Shown: positions 23,801-34,800 of the stretch, in pieces
How positions within the stretch are numbered: the first letter of the stretch is position 1
How the letters are laid out: each line of letters begins with the position of its first letter
Assembly (NCBI GenBank): GCA_039619475.1
Contig: CM077115.1
Location: 301,755,756-301,819,755, forward strand
Direction of reading: 5' to 3'
DNA: 64,000 nt
Origin: Icerya purchasi
Taxonomy: Eukaryota > Arthropoda > Insecta > Hemiptera > Monophlebidae
The notes under the pieces: model-generated
The model's database searches: none
Seen by the model: the letters and a program-made list of their open reading frames with translations, nothing else
What the model was told of the DNA's origin: nothing
Translations under genes and position numbers: made by a program

Positions 23801-26800
23801 TAAAGCTCGAAAGAACTCTATTATATAGTAGACCCCTGAATGTTAAGCCGCAATACGAAATTGTCGAAAAATATTAGAAAAAATTAAAACCTTCTCTTTC
23901 ACTTGAAAATCACATAAACTGCCAGAGCGTTCGCGTTCGAGCGCGCTATGTTTTAAAGAAATCTAAGATGTTCTGGCTCGAATTTGCAAAATTTATCAAT
24001 ATCTACATATCAAAAAAATCCGAGCTATAGACAGAAAATCGTCCCTCTTTAAGAGCATCGCTTCCTTTTTCGCTGATTTCTTAGCATCACCGATCACTTT
24101 ACAGCCTCGCAAAGATATATGAAGATTGCTCAGAATGTATCTTACTTAGACTTCACTAAATGAGGAATCATATATAACGTACCTATTACTATGAATGAAC
24201 TCATAAGCGCAATACGTAACACCCTACTTGCATGTCTCGGCCCCGATAAAATATATGCAACACTATGGTTCAAAAAGCACCAGATCTTGCAACCATTCAT
24301 CTGTTATCTATTTTCAACCAGATTTGGACCCCTGATACTTTTCATGCAAAATGGAAAACCGCCGAAGTCATACCTATATCCAAACCAAAAGTGAATCCCT
24401 TGAATGTGACCAACTACCGGCCCATTTCCTTAACCTCAGTTATTTGCAAGATCCTAGAAAGAATAATGAATAACCGTTCGCTATGGATACGTGGAATAAA
24501 TTAACTCCTATCAAATACTCAATACGGTTTCCGAATTCGAAGATCTACCACCGATAACTTAACATTTTTAAAATGGTTTTCAACTTTCAGCTACCAAATC
24601 AACCGCGATTCACTTTTGTGTATCCAAGGATGTCAGAACAACATAAAACTTTCAATGAACAACTCACTTATTCAGTCGTCAAACACAGTGAAATATCTAG
24701 GCTTAGTTTTTGGTGAAAAACAATCATGAAAACAACATATCAACCAGACAATGTTAAATTGCACAAGAAGATCAAATACTATCAAAAAGCTGCCACACAC
24801 TTTTGATAGCTCCAATCGGTCATCGCTATCCAAAATATACCACTCATTGATAAAATCAAAAACAGACGACGGCAATGCTGTGTACAGATCTGCTAATACC
24901 CACTGCTGCGATCGTTAAACTACATTCACATTATTAGCAGCTTTTCTAACTTCTCCAATTTGCAGCATTGTTTGTGAGGCTAACGAATTACCGTTAGAAT
25001 CACATAGGCATCGCGTTTTACTTACTTCTCTCCTCCGTATAACAGTAAATCCTCATTTACTTTCCTACGCTATAATAAGCTCTTTTACATCTGCTTCAAA
25101 TTAATTTTTTCACTATCAAGCATCAAGCACAAAACATCCATTCTTTCATGCAAATAAACTTACCTCCACCTTGTCCATTCTCTTCAGCGGTTATCCCTCT
25201 CAGGTCGAAACTCAACATTTCTATTGATTTCTACCTTATCAATGTAACCTGCCCTTCAAAAAAAAAAAAAATCCACATAAACTACTTCACGAATGTTTGG
25301 AAATGATATCTCGGTATTCCTCATATACAAAAATATTTACAGACGGATCGAAGAACTGTATTGAAACGAGATGTGGTATTTCTTCCTCGCAATCAATCAT
25401 TCTCCGCTTCTCTCTTCCGTCCCATTTTTCAGTCCTTCCAGCAGAGCTTTACGTTATTAAATTGGCCATTTCGTATATATTGTATAATGACATGTTTTCT
25501 CCTTACCTCCTATGCACTGATTTCATTAACGCTCTTCACTGTATAAACCAGACTCATAGCTATCGTCAACATGCTACTGCCAAAGAATAGTGCGCGTTGT
25601 TCACGCGGGACAGCTACGGAAGATGCTCGTTTTCAGCCCAACTCAGATCTTCCAATTGACAATTTGAAGAAATTCATAAAATTATCAGTGATCAAAGCAT
25701 GGGAAGTTCAACACGCACCCGGGGAACCTCTACATTTGAATGTCACCGAGAGTAAGTCGTAATTGCCCGTTTGCGCCTAGGCCACACTAAAATTACTCAG
25801 TCATCTTCACAACCATCAACCCATACCAATATGTTCAATTTGTAACGTACCCATCTCTGTCCAGCACTTATTCATAACCTGAACATGTTTCGAGTCCCAC
25901 AGAAATATCCTCCTCTCACCCGCCATAATATTCTTTCTGACTCCTAAAGTAACGCCCAAAACCTTCTAACATTCCTCAAAACAACTAACTTGTTTTCACA
26001 AATTTAAATCCTTTCCGAAACACGCGCCTCTGGCCTAAGATGCAGTACATAGCATGTAAAACTACAGGTAAAACGAGAGGTAAGGGTCAAATTGGGAAAA
26101 TACACACCTAAAGCGGTAAGACCATAACTAAAAAAAAATTTCACAGCCCTATTCATGAGAACTAGAGATAAAATATCACCACTAAAATGTAGGAAAACTA
26201 CGAGTCCCCGAAATTTTGAAATCAAAGGCCCAAATATTGAAAAATGTGAAAATCAGGTTGTATTTTTTTCCTAAAAATTTCACAGCTTGTTCTATGGTAA
26301 CTACAGGATCGCTTTTTTTTTTTTTTGATTTTTTATTCTCGTATTTTCATCTGCGGAATATCCAAAAAATATGAAGGCAAATATTTTTGAATTTACGATT
26401 CCAAATTTGGAAAAACTTGCACCTAAAGCGGCAAGGTCAAAAACTTAAAAAAGTCTACAGTTCTTTTCATATCCACAGCAGTTATGCATCACCGCAAATT
26501 AGTACCTAATATATAAAATAAAATAAAAATAAAAACATGATAATGTTTTTAAAAAAAAAACTACTTCTATATCTACATTACTGTAAAAAAAGTCCAGAGC
26601 CCGTTTTATAGCAATTTGTTTTTTTTTTTTTAATTGAAATATTTTGATTACTAGAATACAAGAAAAAAACCCTCGAATTGCAAAATTTGAATTTGTGAGT
26701 ACAAATTTTGAAATGATTGATTAGTCACCAGGATGGGTAAAGTTCCAAATATTTTGGAATGTCACATTACAAGTTCCTAACGATCAGGAATGTAGTACCA

Positions 26801-29800
26801 GTAACTTAGTTACAAAGCAACAAACTGTTACAAAAAGAGTTACTATGTAATCAAAATGGAAATAAATTTAAATATATTATTAAAACATATATATATAAAA
26901 AAAACAACAAACAAAACAGAGGCTAATAAAATAATAATGTTTAAAAGCTAAAACAACTTGGAGCCAAAAGATAACAGTTTCATCTTAATATCACAAAAAA
27001 CAGTGAAATGTAACAAATAGACATCCAAATAAAATTAAGTAGATCTGGAATTCATAACCGCATTAAAAACAATATAAACAAATCAGTAATGTGTTAATAA
27101 AAACCGTTGTTAAAATCTTTGATGATAGTGTAAAATTCCAGAGTTGCTAATCGCTGCGGCGCCAGTCATCATAGAATATATTATGTGCGATCATCATCTC
27201 CGAGCTATATGGCACAGAAAACGTAATGTGCTTTGCTTATTAAAACATAGATTTAACCGGATTACGTAAATAACGTTGCCTCCAGCTCATAATAACATAC
27301 GCACACACAACGACAGTTTGGATAGTATGGATAGAAACACATTATACGTTATTTAATTATTGTAACTAAATTTGTAACTGAAGAATTTCGTTCCCAGCCA
27401 GTTAGAGCATAGTAGTGTTGTTTTATTTGTCACCTGATCGTACTGCGTACGTATTACCGTGTAATGAGGTAATGAGTTGTGACCAATAACAGAGCAAGCA
27501 GCATGAGAAATACAAATGAACTGTACGAATGATATAAAGATAGAAAAGGAGTCATCTGTACTTCAATTTCCCCTGATCACCGTCTGATATTATTGCGTAG
27601 TTAATTATTTCTTTCGTTCATTCGGTTCCAAGACACTAGTTACATAGTTACAGTCAAGTTCTATTAGTTACAATGGTTACTTCTCATTTCTGTTACAGGA
27701 TGGTGACAGGAGTAAGAAAATAACATAAATTATCGACTGGAATGGAATGATCTATTTCAGAGCTGCAACTATTATAGTTTCTAGTTACGTTTCTCGTTAA
27801 CTTACACATCATTAGCCACCCGTGATTTAAAAACTATTATTGCTTAGATTTTAATGAAGAAAACGAATTTGACCATTGTGCAACATGAATTTAATGAAAT
27901 AAATATTTTTAACATTTCATTTAAAAAAATATTAAATGTAACATATTCTTCTCACAATATCAGTGATTTTGCTTCTGAGATATTTGAATCCAAATTTTAC
28001 TTTTTTTTTTAAAAAAAAAAAATAAACATTACATGAATGTTGTAATTCTCTTTAAAAATGCATAAATTAAAACAACTAAAAATCTGAAGGTTTAGACCGC
28101 GAAGCGGCTAGTGAATCCAGTCTTTTATTATATATGTATAACAATTTTTAAATACAATAAGTATGTGTTGTTAATTTAACTTATCCTTAGAAATATATTA
28201 TTTTGAATGATCAACACAATTTTTGTGCAGTTTAGATGCGAATATAAAGTTCATTATCATAAACAATGAATAAAATGTAGCAATGTTTTTTAAACGTAAA
28301 TGTATAAAAGTGAAAATTATAACATTATTATAATCTTAAAAAATTTATTCTTAAACCAAATAGATTCATGACAAAATCGTGATCTACAATCATTCTGTAT
28401 ATAGACTTAATATTTTATCACAATAAAAGTATAATAAAAATACTTTTAAAAACACTAATATTATGTCGCCAATGGTTTTAAGACGGCCTATAAAAAATAA
28501 AAGCAATGTAAGTTACCTTAGTTACGTTAATTGTAGGAAACATATTCTGGAAAACGGAAGCCATTAAATTAATATGAGATCCTTCCCCGGAAAAATTATT
28601 AAGTACGACTAAAGGTGCATTTGCAAACAATCTTTTATTTGTCATCGGCTTTTTAAGAGTTGAAATAATATCGCGAGAAAGGCTGTAATTATGTATTCTA
28701 AACATAAGTGTAGGACCGTGAGGAAGTCGAGCAATTCTCAAATACGGCGAAATTGATGAAGCAGTGAACATTATTAAATGAGATACTTTCAGTAATCCGG
28801 CAACAGATACAAAATCCTTCAGTGAATTTTTCTTGGTAACCTTTAAAAAAGAATAAAATAAACAATGGATAAGGAAAACGTTAAAACTATTATTGCAATA
28901 AATTGTTCACATGTAATAAGTAACACAATGTACGTAACTTTTTCCATGTGAATTATAAAAATTATTCCCAAAAAACAAAATGAATTACTTGTAATGATGA
29001 TGCTGTGAACGGATCCATCACTTTACGGAAATCTCTTTCTAATTCTAAAATATAGCGGCCAACAGTACCACGGTGAATAACGAATGAATGAGGGGCTAAT
29101 TTCAGCTCATCAGGTTCTTCATATTTTAACTTTAATTGTTTCTTCTTGCGCTTTCGAATTTTCTAATTATCGGAAAACGTAATTTAGAAATTTTCTACGT
29201 TATTTACATATTAAATGTTCTTAAAAAGTGTATAAATAAATGTTATTTTTTTTTATATTTTCATTATTTATTTTAACTAATTAATCTATTTAAATTCATG
29301 GTGCAGCGATTTGTTAATTTTATTATGCTGCGTGGTTTAAATTTATTCGCAATAGACAACAATGAAAAATTTCCGGTATTTTTCTACCACTTATTGCTGT
29401 TGATTGACTATACAGATCCTGTAGCAAAAGTCGAACATGTCGTTTAGATGTATATTAAATTTGAACTTTCTCATCGGTTGATTATGTAACAGTTTTTCCC
29501 CTTAAAATTAATGTCGCTGATATTTTACTAAGCGACTTTAGCCATCATAATCCTGAAGTAGATAAAATAACGGTAGTAAATGTATAATTGAAATGAACTA
29601 GTTATGGAAATAAGACTTACGATTACAAGTAAAAATAGATACACTATTACTTTGTGATTAATGAATATTAAAAAGAAGAAATAGAAGGCTTCTAGAATCA
29701 GATTATTTGATGTAAACTTTTTTTCAATTAAATGAAGTGTAATTTTTCGTTTTCATGTAACTCACGAATACAGGCAGCTTTTTTGTACGAGATTACTTAT

Positions 29801-31484
29801 CCTTAAAGTATGGCGTAGTCCTGAAGAAGCGAGCACAGATTCATTTCAAGACATGCTTAACTTATGCTATCTAGTTTTATTGCGATATTTTTATCTTAAA
29901 GTACCTGTATCACAAAACTAAATAAAACTAATTCACGTATAGTAACTTATTAATATTATATAAAAAGTATGTTTGTGTTAATGTAACAGTGGAATAAAAC
30001 ATAATTTAATACCGCAAAATATTAAATATAAAAATTCCCATCAAATATTGACAAGAGAAAAATGAGTTGTAAATAAAACTGTTATATAATAGGATGTTTG
30101 TTGAAGAGCAATCAATTGTAATGGAATATATAGAATTATTAAATTGAAATATTTTTTGTGTTTATAAAACACAGTTTTTAAATAATTAATATTTTCCGCT
30201 CATTTCTTTTTGCTCGTTACATGATCATACACTGTTTTTCATAATAGAATATTATAGTGTAGAATATGATTTTCATTCGCAAATACATTATACGTTGTCA
30301 GATACAACTTTTGTTTATAAAAATAGATTTTTAAACCAGAAAATACAAAATTGTTCACTTTATGTTTTGGTATTACGTTTAGCAGTATACTTAAGTTTCA
30401 TAATTATTTTAAATGATTTTTTGGACGTGAAAACTGGTAATAGAAAAATTCATGCAGAAGTTTCCTCTTTAAAAGTCAGTTTTGATAATGAAAGTTTTAA
30501 AAATTGATATGAAAGTTTATATTGTTACGTAATTTTAAAGGTACAATAATAGAACTGCTATGAGTACTATTCACTGCGAAGAAACTATTATGTAATCAAA
30601 AAAATAAATTATGTACTCAACACTGCCACAGAAACTGTGTTCCGTGTAAAATTTCTTTGAAATTTGCAAACCACTTCTAATTTTTTCTGTTTATACTAAT
30701 TAGAATTTAAGTGTTAATTTAAATCAGAACATTTCGAATAATACTCCCAATTGTTCATTACAATAATGTTTAGCAATGAATGAAGAATAGTTGTGGCCAC
30801 AGTAGTAACGATACAAAACTGTTTTTTTGCTTCTTGTAATTTCATTTTTTTCTATTCTTCACTCATATGTGCTAAAAGAGGCGAATTAACGAAGTATATG
30901 TTAAAATTAGAAAGGGGGAGATTTCAGTGAAAATAATAAAGATTTATTAATGTTTAATTTGATCATCGATTTTTGTTTGTTAAAATAGAGAAACTATTGA
31001 AAAAAATAATTTAAAACTTCAGCGTTTTCTCTAATGTTTTGTAATAAACAATTGCATATATAAATTCACCAATATAATAAAAAATCTACGGGAATAAAAT
31101 TATATACATATATGTATCGGTCCCGTATAACATTCTGTTTAACAACAATACTGTTGAAGACAGACTGACGAGAAGAGAAATATTTTAAAGCGATCCATAA
31201 TAAACGTTTTCAGGAATACAATAGATAAGAAATATGAACAGGGGTAGAATATTTTCAATACTCATTATTTTATAGATGGCATGAATTATTTGACATTACA
31301 TGGAATAATCAAAAATTACGAAAGATATTTTGTATTTTCTTGGTAATTTCAGACTGTATAAACAATACTCCGACTTACATGCATACATAACTAAAATTAA
31401 TACTATTTCTACTTTACTTACATTCTTCAATAATTTATTTTTGAAAAAATTTTTCTTCGGATGCGTTCGCTTCTTCTTACTCAT
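14644..31484 (-). CDS. ppan: Peter pan / PPAN (SSF1) ribosome biogenesis factor, nine exons
   Basis: Complete minus-strand gene of 471 residues. PPAN is a nucleolar Brix-domain protein needed for 27S/32S pre-rRNA processing and 60S subunit assembly; its fly homologue is required for growth. Diagnostic stretches in order are APHSFVIHRG (about residues 37-46), VMDPFTASSL, RLPHGPTLMFRIHNYSL, PLVVLNNFSG, MASVFQNMFPTINV, LIDFRHYAIRVVPVG, SESEAEDD and LSELGPRLTLQ. A coiled, charged region and a lysine/arginine-rich tail follow, the usual nucleolar-retention tail. Length matches human and fly homologues. All eight introns are GT-AG and phases agree at each junction (0,0,0,2,0,2,1,1), giving 1416 coding bases. 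Introns are 138-5725 bp and the large ones hold transposons. An AATAAA overlaps the stop codon. No frame damage is seen, so the gene is probably active. Confidence 0.95.
15028..15123 (-). CDS. ppan: ppan exon 8 (residues 365-396)
   Basis: Acceptor TGTTTAG, donor GTAAAA, phase 1 at both ends. Encodes KRKLEEAEHESGNDDDADYY and KEVGQKPDE, matching the conserved acidic DADYY(K)EVG.EPDE motif of insect homologues. Confidence 0.93.
15320..15400 (-). repeat. Dispersed repeat in ppan intron 7, minus copy
   Basis: The minus strand from CGAAACATATCGGGATATTT onward matches 17324-17399 on the plus strand over about 75 bp (shared TGTGTTTAGT, TAATTTTTAAAATATT). The two copies are inverted relative to each other, 1.9 kb apart, and enclose the hAT MITE and SINE. 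Confidence 0.6.
15700..16035 (+). repeat. Possible LINE 3' terminal fragment
   Basis: GC-richer block in ppan intron 7. Its end, with GGGAATTGCCTACATCCAGC and then AGTGG, resembles 3' ends of RTE-type LINEs known from other insects. No ORF supports it, so this rests on resemblance only. Confidence 0.25.
16346..17270. mobile_element. Non-autonomous hAT-like element in ppan intron 7
   Basis: The left end is AGTGTCCGACCGAA (16346) and the complement of the right end is AGTGTCCGGCCGAA (17270). Both ends are followed by repeated TTTCGG/CCGAAA motifs, a known feature of some insect hAT termini. Flanks share an imperfect CTATAT.GATC, so the exact target duplication is uncertain. It has no transposase. 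A SINE appears to be inserted at 16440-16745. Confidence 0.6.
16440..16745 (-). mobile_element. tRNA-derived SINE
   Basis: The minus strand starting at 16745 reads as a tRNA-like head: ACGATAGCCTAGTTGCTAGA with an A-box-like TAGCCTAGTTG, an anticodon-arm-like stretch, and a degenerate B box around 16690-16700. The body carries GGAAGGCAATGGCAAACCAC, a motif typical of SINE cores. RNA polymerase III would transcribe such an element from the internal boxes. The 3' border is approximate. Confidence 0.5.
17300..17400 (+). repeat. Dispersed repeat in ppan intron 7, plus copy, weak hammerhead resemblance
   Basis: Partner of the minus copy at 15320-15400. It contains ATGATGA, then a 14-base spacer, then GAAACATGTC. 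This has the order of a hammerhead core with a self-complementary ACATGT stem III, but the first core C is A and stem II is poor. Probably a dead relative of a hammerhead-bearing retroelement. Confidence 0.35.
17401..19169. other. Remaining ppan intron 7 sequence
   Basis: AT-rich intronic DNA without recognisable elements; short poly(A) tracts only. Confidence 0.5.
19170..19261 (-). CDS. ppan: ppan exon 7 (residues 334-364)
   Basis: Acceptor TTTTATAG and donor GTAATA, phase 2 in and phase 1 out. Encodes a highly charged helix (RLKEQRKRIQEENVKRK), the coiled region typical of PPAN C-termini. Confidence 0.88.
20216..20325 (-). CDS. ppan: ppan exon 6 (residues 298-333 plus 2 bases)
   Basis: Acceptor TTAATAG, then LQKIEDDLLSGEVIYHQFI, matching the KIEEGL..GEVLYH segment of homologues. 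It ends in AAAAA before GTAAAA, phase 2. Confidence 0.92.
20464..20608 (-). CDS. ppan: ppan exon 5 (residues 249-297)
   Basis: Acceptor CTTGTAG, donor GTAAAT, phase 2 in and phase 0 out. Carries the acidic SESEAEDD box and IRLSELGPRLTLQ, both strongly conserved in PPAN. An internal ATG-ATG is not the gene start. Confidence 0.95.
20782..21503. mobile_element. Element with ACCGACTTCAA ends, enclosing a foldback
   Basis: In ppan intron 4. The left end ACCGACTTCAA (20782-20792) is matched by its complement TTGAAGTCGGT at 21493-21503. The right half (21270-21503), with AAAACTATCGGTCAGATCTC and ending in TTTTTTGAAGTCGGTTA, resembles a repeat I recall as common in other insect genomes. No coding sequence. 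Confidence 0.5.
20811..21133. mobile_element. Foldback MITE
   Basis: Inverted arms of about 130 bp: 20811-20945 and 21000-21133. Shared landmarks are AAAAATGCACTAAAAAG, TAATTACTCCCGATAA, GGTGATATCGTAATT and ATACAACATTAATA. The arms are nearly 90 percent alike by eye. The loop is about 55 bp. Non-coding. Confidence 0.85.
21530..22250 (+). pseudogene. piggyBac transposase remnant
   Basis: In ppan intron 4, opposite strand to ppan. Readable pieces in different frames follow the piggyBac order: AVKFKKNIVNNLVAEL, then LTFVGRIHKSKDELSVKF, then SSLFGFQKDVMTASTHLRK, then VISYSNRTVNQL. These match the family's LT.VGT.RKNK.ELP and SS.FGF....LVSY.PKK.K.V.LLS segments. Several frameshifts are present, and the N-terminus and terminal repeats were not found. 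Confidence 0.7.
22607..22791 (-). CDS. ppan: ppan exon 4 (residues 188-248 plus 2 bases)
   Basis: Polypyrimidine tract and TTGCAG acceptor. Encodes DIRRCVMLNYN and DFRHYAIRVVPVGISR, the C-terminal half of the Brix domain. It ends GTGAA before GTAAAT, so a lysine codon is split two-plus-one with exon 5. Confidence 0.95.
24190..25960 (+). mobile_element. Degenerate I-type LINE in ppan intron 3
   Basis: Plus-strand pieces: FNQIWTPDTFHAKWKTAEVI and NVTNYRPISLTSVICKILER (RT domain 1-2, 24265-24480), then an internal deletion, then NTVKYLGLVFGE (24690-24715), KIYHSLIKSKTD (24832-24866), and IFTDGSKNCIETRCGISS (RNase H, 25330-25385) with LPAELYVIKLA as the glutamate motif. The tail includes a cysteine-rich remnant near 25835-25890. 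No endonuclease part. Many stops and frameshifts. Confidence 0.7.
26090..26500 (+). repeat. Diverged tandem repeat, period about 308 bp
   Basis: CACCTAAAGCGGTAAGACCA near 26104 recurs as CACCTAAAGCGGCAAGGTCA near 26411. Both copies are followed by an A-rich stretch, an ACAG..CT.TTCAT motif and a TATCACC/GCATCACC end. Two partial copies in ppan intron 3; similar phrases with TTTTGAAATTT..GG occur near 23770. Confidence 0.45.
26720..28480. other. ppan intron 3, nothing recognised
   Basis: AT-rich with slightly higher GC at 27120-27620. No coding match or terminal repeats seen. Confidence 0.4.
28517..28840 (-). CDS. ppan: ppan exon 3 (residues 80-187)
   Basis: Acceptor TTTAAAG, donor GTAACT, phase 0 at both ends, 108 codons. 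Holds NSLKDFVSVAG, ARLPHGPTLMFRIH and MASVFQNMFPTINVTK, the centre of the Brix domain. Intron 2 before it is only 148 bp; intron 3 after it is 5725 bp and carries an I-type LINE. Confidence 0.95.
28989..29162 (-). CDS. ppan: ppan exon 2 (residues 22-79)
   Basis: Acceptor TAATTAG precedes AAAATTCG; an in-frame TAG just upstream confirms that splicing is needed. It encodes a basic patch, then APHSFVIHRG and VMDPFTASSLQ, the start of the Brix domain. Donor GTAATT, phase 0. Confidence 0.92.
29170..31415. other. ppan intron 1, nothing recognised
   Basis: AT-rich intron. One phrase near 29820-29870 (CCTGAAGAAGCGAGCACAG followed by TTTCAAGACATG) faintly recalls a hammerhead-bearing repeat but is too decayed to annotate. 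Confidence 0.4.
31422..31484 (-). CDS. ppan: ppan exon 1 (residues 1-21)
   Basis: ATG at 31484 in AAATGAGTAAG context, encoding MSKKKRTHPKK and a basic stretch. It ends in AAT followed by a consensus GTAAGT donor, phase 0. The following intron is 2259 bp. Confidence 0.85.
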
Positions 31485-31594
31485 TTTAAATATTTCAGAA
31501 TTACTTACGATACACTGTTAAATAAAGATATCCGACATCAGTAAATTATACACGCCGATATTTACTCCACATTGTTTTCATTCGCCGCTAATAT

Positions 31595-31735
31595 TGACAA
31601 TCGTCTAAAACGATGGAAGTGAGCAGCCGAAATGAAAGAAAAACCTCTTACGTCATTATTTGATAATATTCCTAAATTTTATAGGCTTTTAATAAAAATT
31701 TACAAAAAATTAGTTTTTTTTCATCATAATAAGTG
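31595..31735 (+). repeat. Dispersed repeat, copy B
   Basis: About 80 percent similar to 550-690 over 130 bp (CGTCTAAAAC..TGGAAGTG, ATGAAAGAAA, CTCTTACGTCAT, ATAGGCTTTTAAT). Lies about 110 bp upstream of the ppan start codon, in the promoter region. The related copy at 39120-39180 is in inverted orientation. Confidence 0.65.
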
Positions 31736-31829
31736 TTAAATATTTAAAAAATACTTAAAATGTAATAAAAAATATTATTTTTACAATTAGTAATCAATAT
31801 TTTATATTTACTAATTATTTTTATATATG

Positions 31830-31830
<1 letters not shown>

Positions 31831-31871
<41 letters not shown>
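31831..31871. repeat. (TA)n microsatellite
   Basis: About 20 TA units preceded by TATGTATG. Confidence 0.95.
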
Positions 31872-31875
<4 letters not shown>

Positions 31876-31879
31876 TTAA

Positions 31880-34800
31880 TGTTTTTAACAGTTATTAGAT
31901 GCAATAAAATTGGTAATCAAATAAATGTTTTAAATTGATTTTGTTTTTAAAAAACATAAAAGCTGACGGCAAAATATTAATCCATAAAATAAATTTTAGT
32001 TTTTTGAATATGTATATGGATTTTCGTACACTGTAAAAAATTTTAAAATAATTAACAGTAATGTGTAGAATAAATTTAAAAAATATATTATTTATTGTAT
32101 AATGAAACTATAATGCGAGATTTTATTTTATGCAGTACTATTTAGAAAAATTATCTATTAAATGGGAATAGAAAATGAAATGAAATTTTTAAAGAAAATT
32201 ATGTATCTATATTATTGGATAATTTTGAACATAAGTTCCCCAATACTGTGTAAATTTTATTAAAGCATTGATTTCAATTAAATATATTATGAATTACTTA
32301 AAAGTAGTAAGACTGAAAATGACATAACTTAATAAAATAATACTAAATGAAAAATACCCCGAAATATACATAATAAACTATTTTCAATACCAAATGTTTT
32401 AGGTAGAAAAAGGAATTATATAAAATAAAAAAGTGAAGTAATAATTTTATTATGCCGAATACAAATTTTACAAATAATTTTTAAACATGTAATGAATTTA
32501 TATTTAATGTAAAATATCAAATTCAGTAATGTTATATTATTTTTAAAAAGAAAACTATGTAGAGATAAATAAAAGTTTTGTACAACAAGAAATAATTATA
32601 ATCTACTGAATTATTATTTTGTTTCTAAGACTGAATTGTTTCTGCATAACATTTCAAAATAAACTGAGCCCGAACACTAATGAGTTTTCTAAAATTTCAT
32701 TCAAAAAATTAAGTGCTTCTGCAACGGTTTTTGAAGATGCAGTACAATGGCAATCACAAAACTGCTGTATTTATGAAGATGGATACTAAAAATTATGTAC
32801 ACTAAGTTTTTCAGCAAATTTGTTGGTTTGTTCTATAAAATTTGGTTCACTAATATGAACATTAATGTTTTATTGAAATTTAAACCATGTCAAATTTTTT
32901 TTAAATTTAGTACATTTACTTCAACCATTTTTCCTTTATTCTGTTTTACTTTTCCTTTTCAATTTTAAAATTGTTGTATGAAAAACACTAAACTGTTTTG
33001 TTAACTTTTAATGGACTTCCCATTTTCTTAACATAAAGTAATATAAGTTTTTCTCTTTAATGAATAATTATCTTACATTTATAAATATTGCAAAAATATT
33101 TTTTACAGAACAAACTTACTGATTCATGCTAAAAATTCGCCTTAATGATGGAATAGAAATAAAATATGTTTATGACCTTCATACTAGCCATGTATGTATA
33201 TATAAAATAAAAAATACTAATATAGGTGAAATTACTTAATATGAAATGCAAATTTAGTCTGGAATTGAATCAGTCTATTCATGTATTTTATTATAATAGT
33301 AAGAAAGATATAACAATCTAAGTTAATCTAATAAAAAAATTTAATGATTTTTAAGAGAAGAAAGATTCCATATACTGTCAGCCACCTGAAACCATTTATC
33401 CAGTATTCGTGTAAGGCTGTTACTAATTTCTGAACACTTACTTTTCTATCTGTTGATACTAGTCGCTTAATAAACTATACATCAAGAGCGCCCATTTTTT
33501 TCGGCTTCTTTTTTTGCAGAATGAAATGGATTCAACTTCCTTTTGATACTGCCGAAAAATTACATTTATGGTGATTCACAAATATATTTAGTAATCAACT
33601 TATCTCACTGTCCAGTACATTATTTTTTGTTATGAAAAATTACAAATTCACAAGTCTCAATTGTGCTTTTTTTGATCTCACACAACACTTTTTCCACTAC
33701 AACTGTACTTACATTATTTGCATAGTAACTGCAACTTAATATTTATTAATGACTGATATGCAGGCAATGTACTGCCCTCCCTACATTAATGTAATTTCTC
33801 ATGTTGGGGAAAACCCAGGACTGCTGCTCATGCGTTGGTCCGTCATTGACTAAATATTATTGTGGCACACCAATTTTAACTTTTTGTGTTTGCTGTTACC
33901 AGAGCTGTGGTACTTTTTCGTTTATGATTTTTTTTTGCATGTATATATTTAGGCGGGTTTTCTTTGTGTTATTCCATTAAAAAAGTTTGGTGCGTTAATT
34001 TATTTCACAATGCTGTGACGAAATATTAATATGGCTGACTATATTTCAACAAAAACTGACTAGTGACTTATTTGATACTAGTAGCAGTCTTTTGTCATCT
34101 TTTTTATTTTTTAAGAAAAAAACATATCGAGTGACAATGTTAGTTAAATTCATCTATAAAAACTTTTAAAACTATATATTCAGCTATCATTATAAGCCAT
34201 AATTCATTACATGAATAACAAATTTTGGTTGCAATATTGCATAAAAATTATGCATTTCTTCCACTTACAGCAATACTCATTTCTATAACCTGCATGCTGC
34301 TATTATTCACTGTAACTGTTCACTGTAACACCAAATTTTTGAGGCAATATATCAAACAATTTTTTTTTTTTCTCTAATCATATGTGTATGTAACAGATAG
34401 AATTTATAATTGCACATAATACATGGGCATTTTATACTATAAAAAGATTAACCATTATATAAAAATGAATTCCTACACATTATTATAAATGATTTCAAGG
34501 ACTGAGAACAATTATTTTGCTTAAGAAAATGCAGAACAGAGAACATACATCAGAAAGTCTTGTTTTAACTTTGTGTAGGGACTAATATATGAAATGGAAT
34601 GAGTCTTAATTGCAGATTTCTTATTTTACACTATAAATCGATATTTTAAAATCAAATTATACCCAATGAAGATATATAGCTTTGCAAAATAAATACATGA
34701 AAGTAATTAACATTTTCTATCAAAAAATAGACTGTGAAATAAAAAAAAAGATTTAACTTTTAACATTTTATTTACTTTTCTCTTATTTCTGAGTTCCATT

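Noticed and set aside
29815..29870. Another hammerhead-like repeat
   Set aside because: The order resembles the motif (CCTGAAGAAG, TTTCAAGACATG) but both core boxes are altered.
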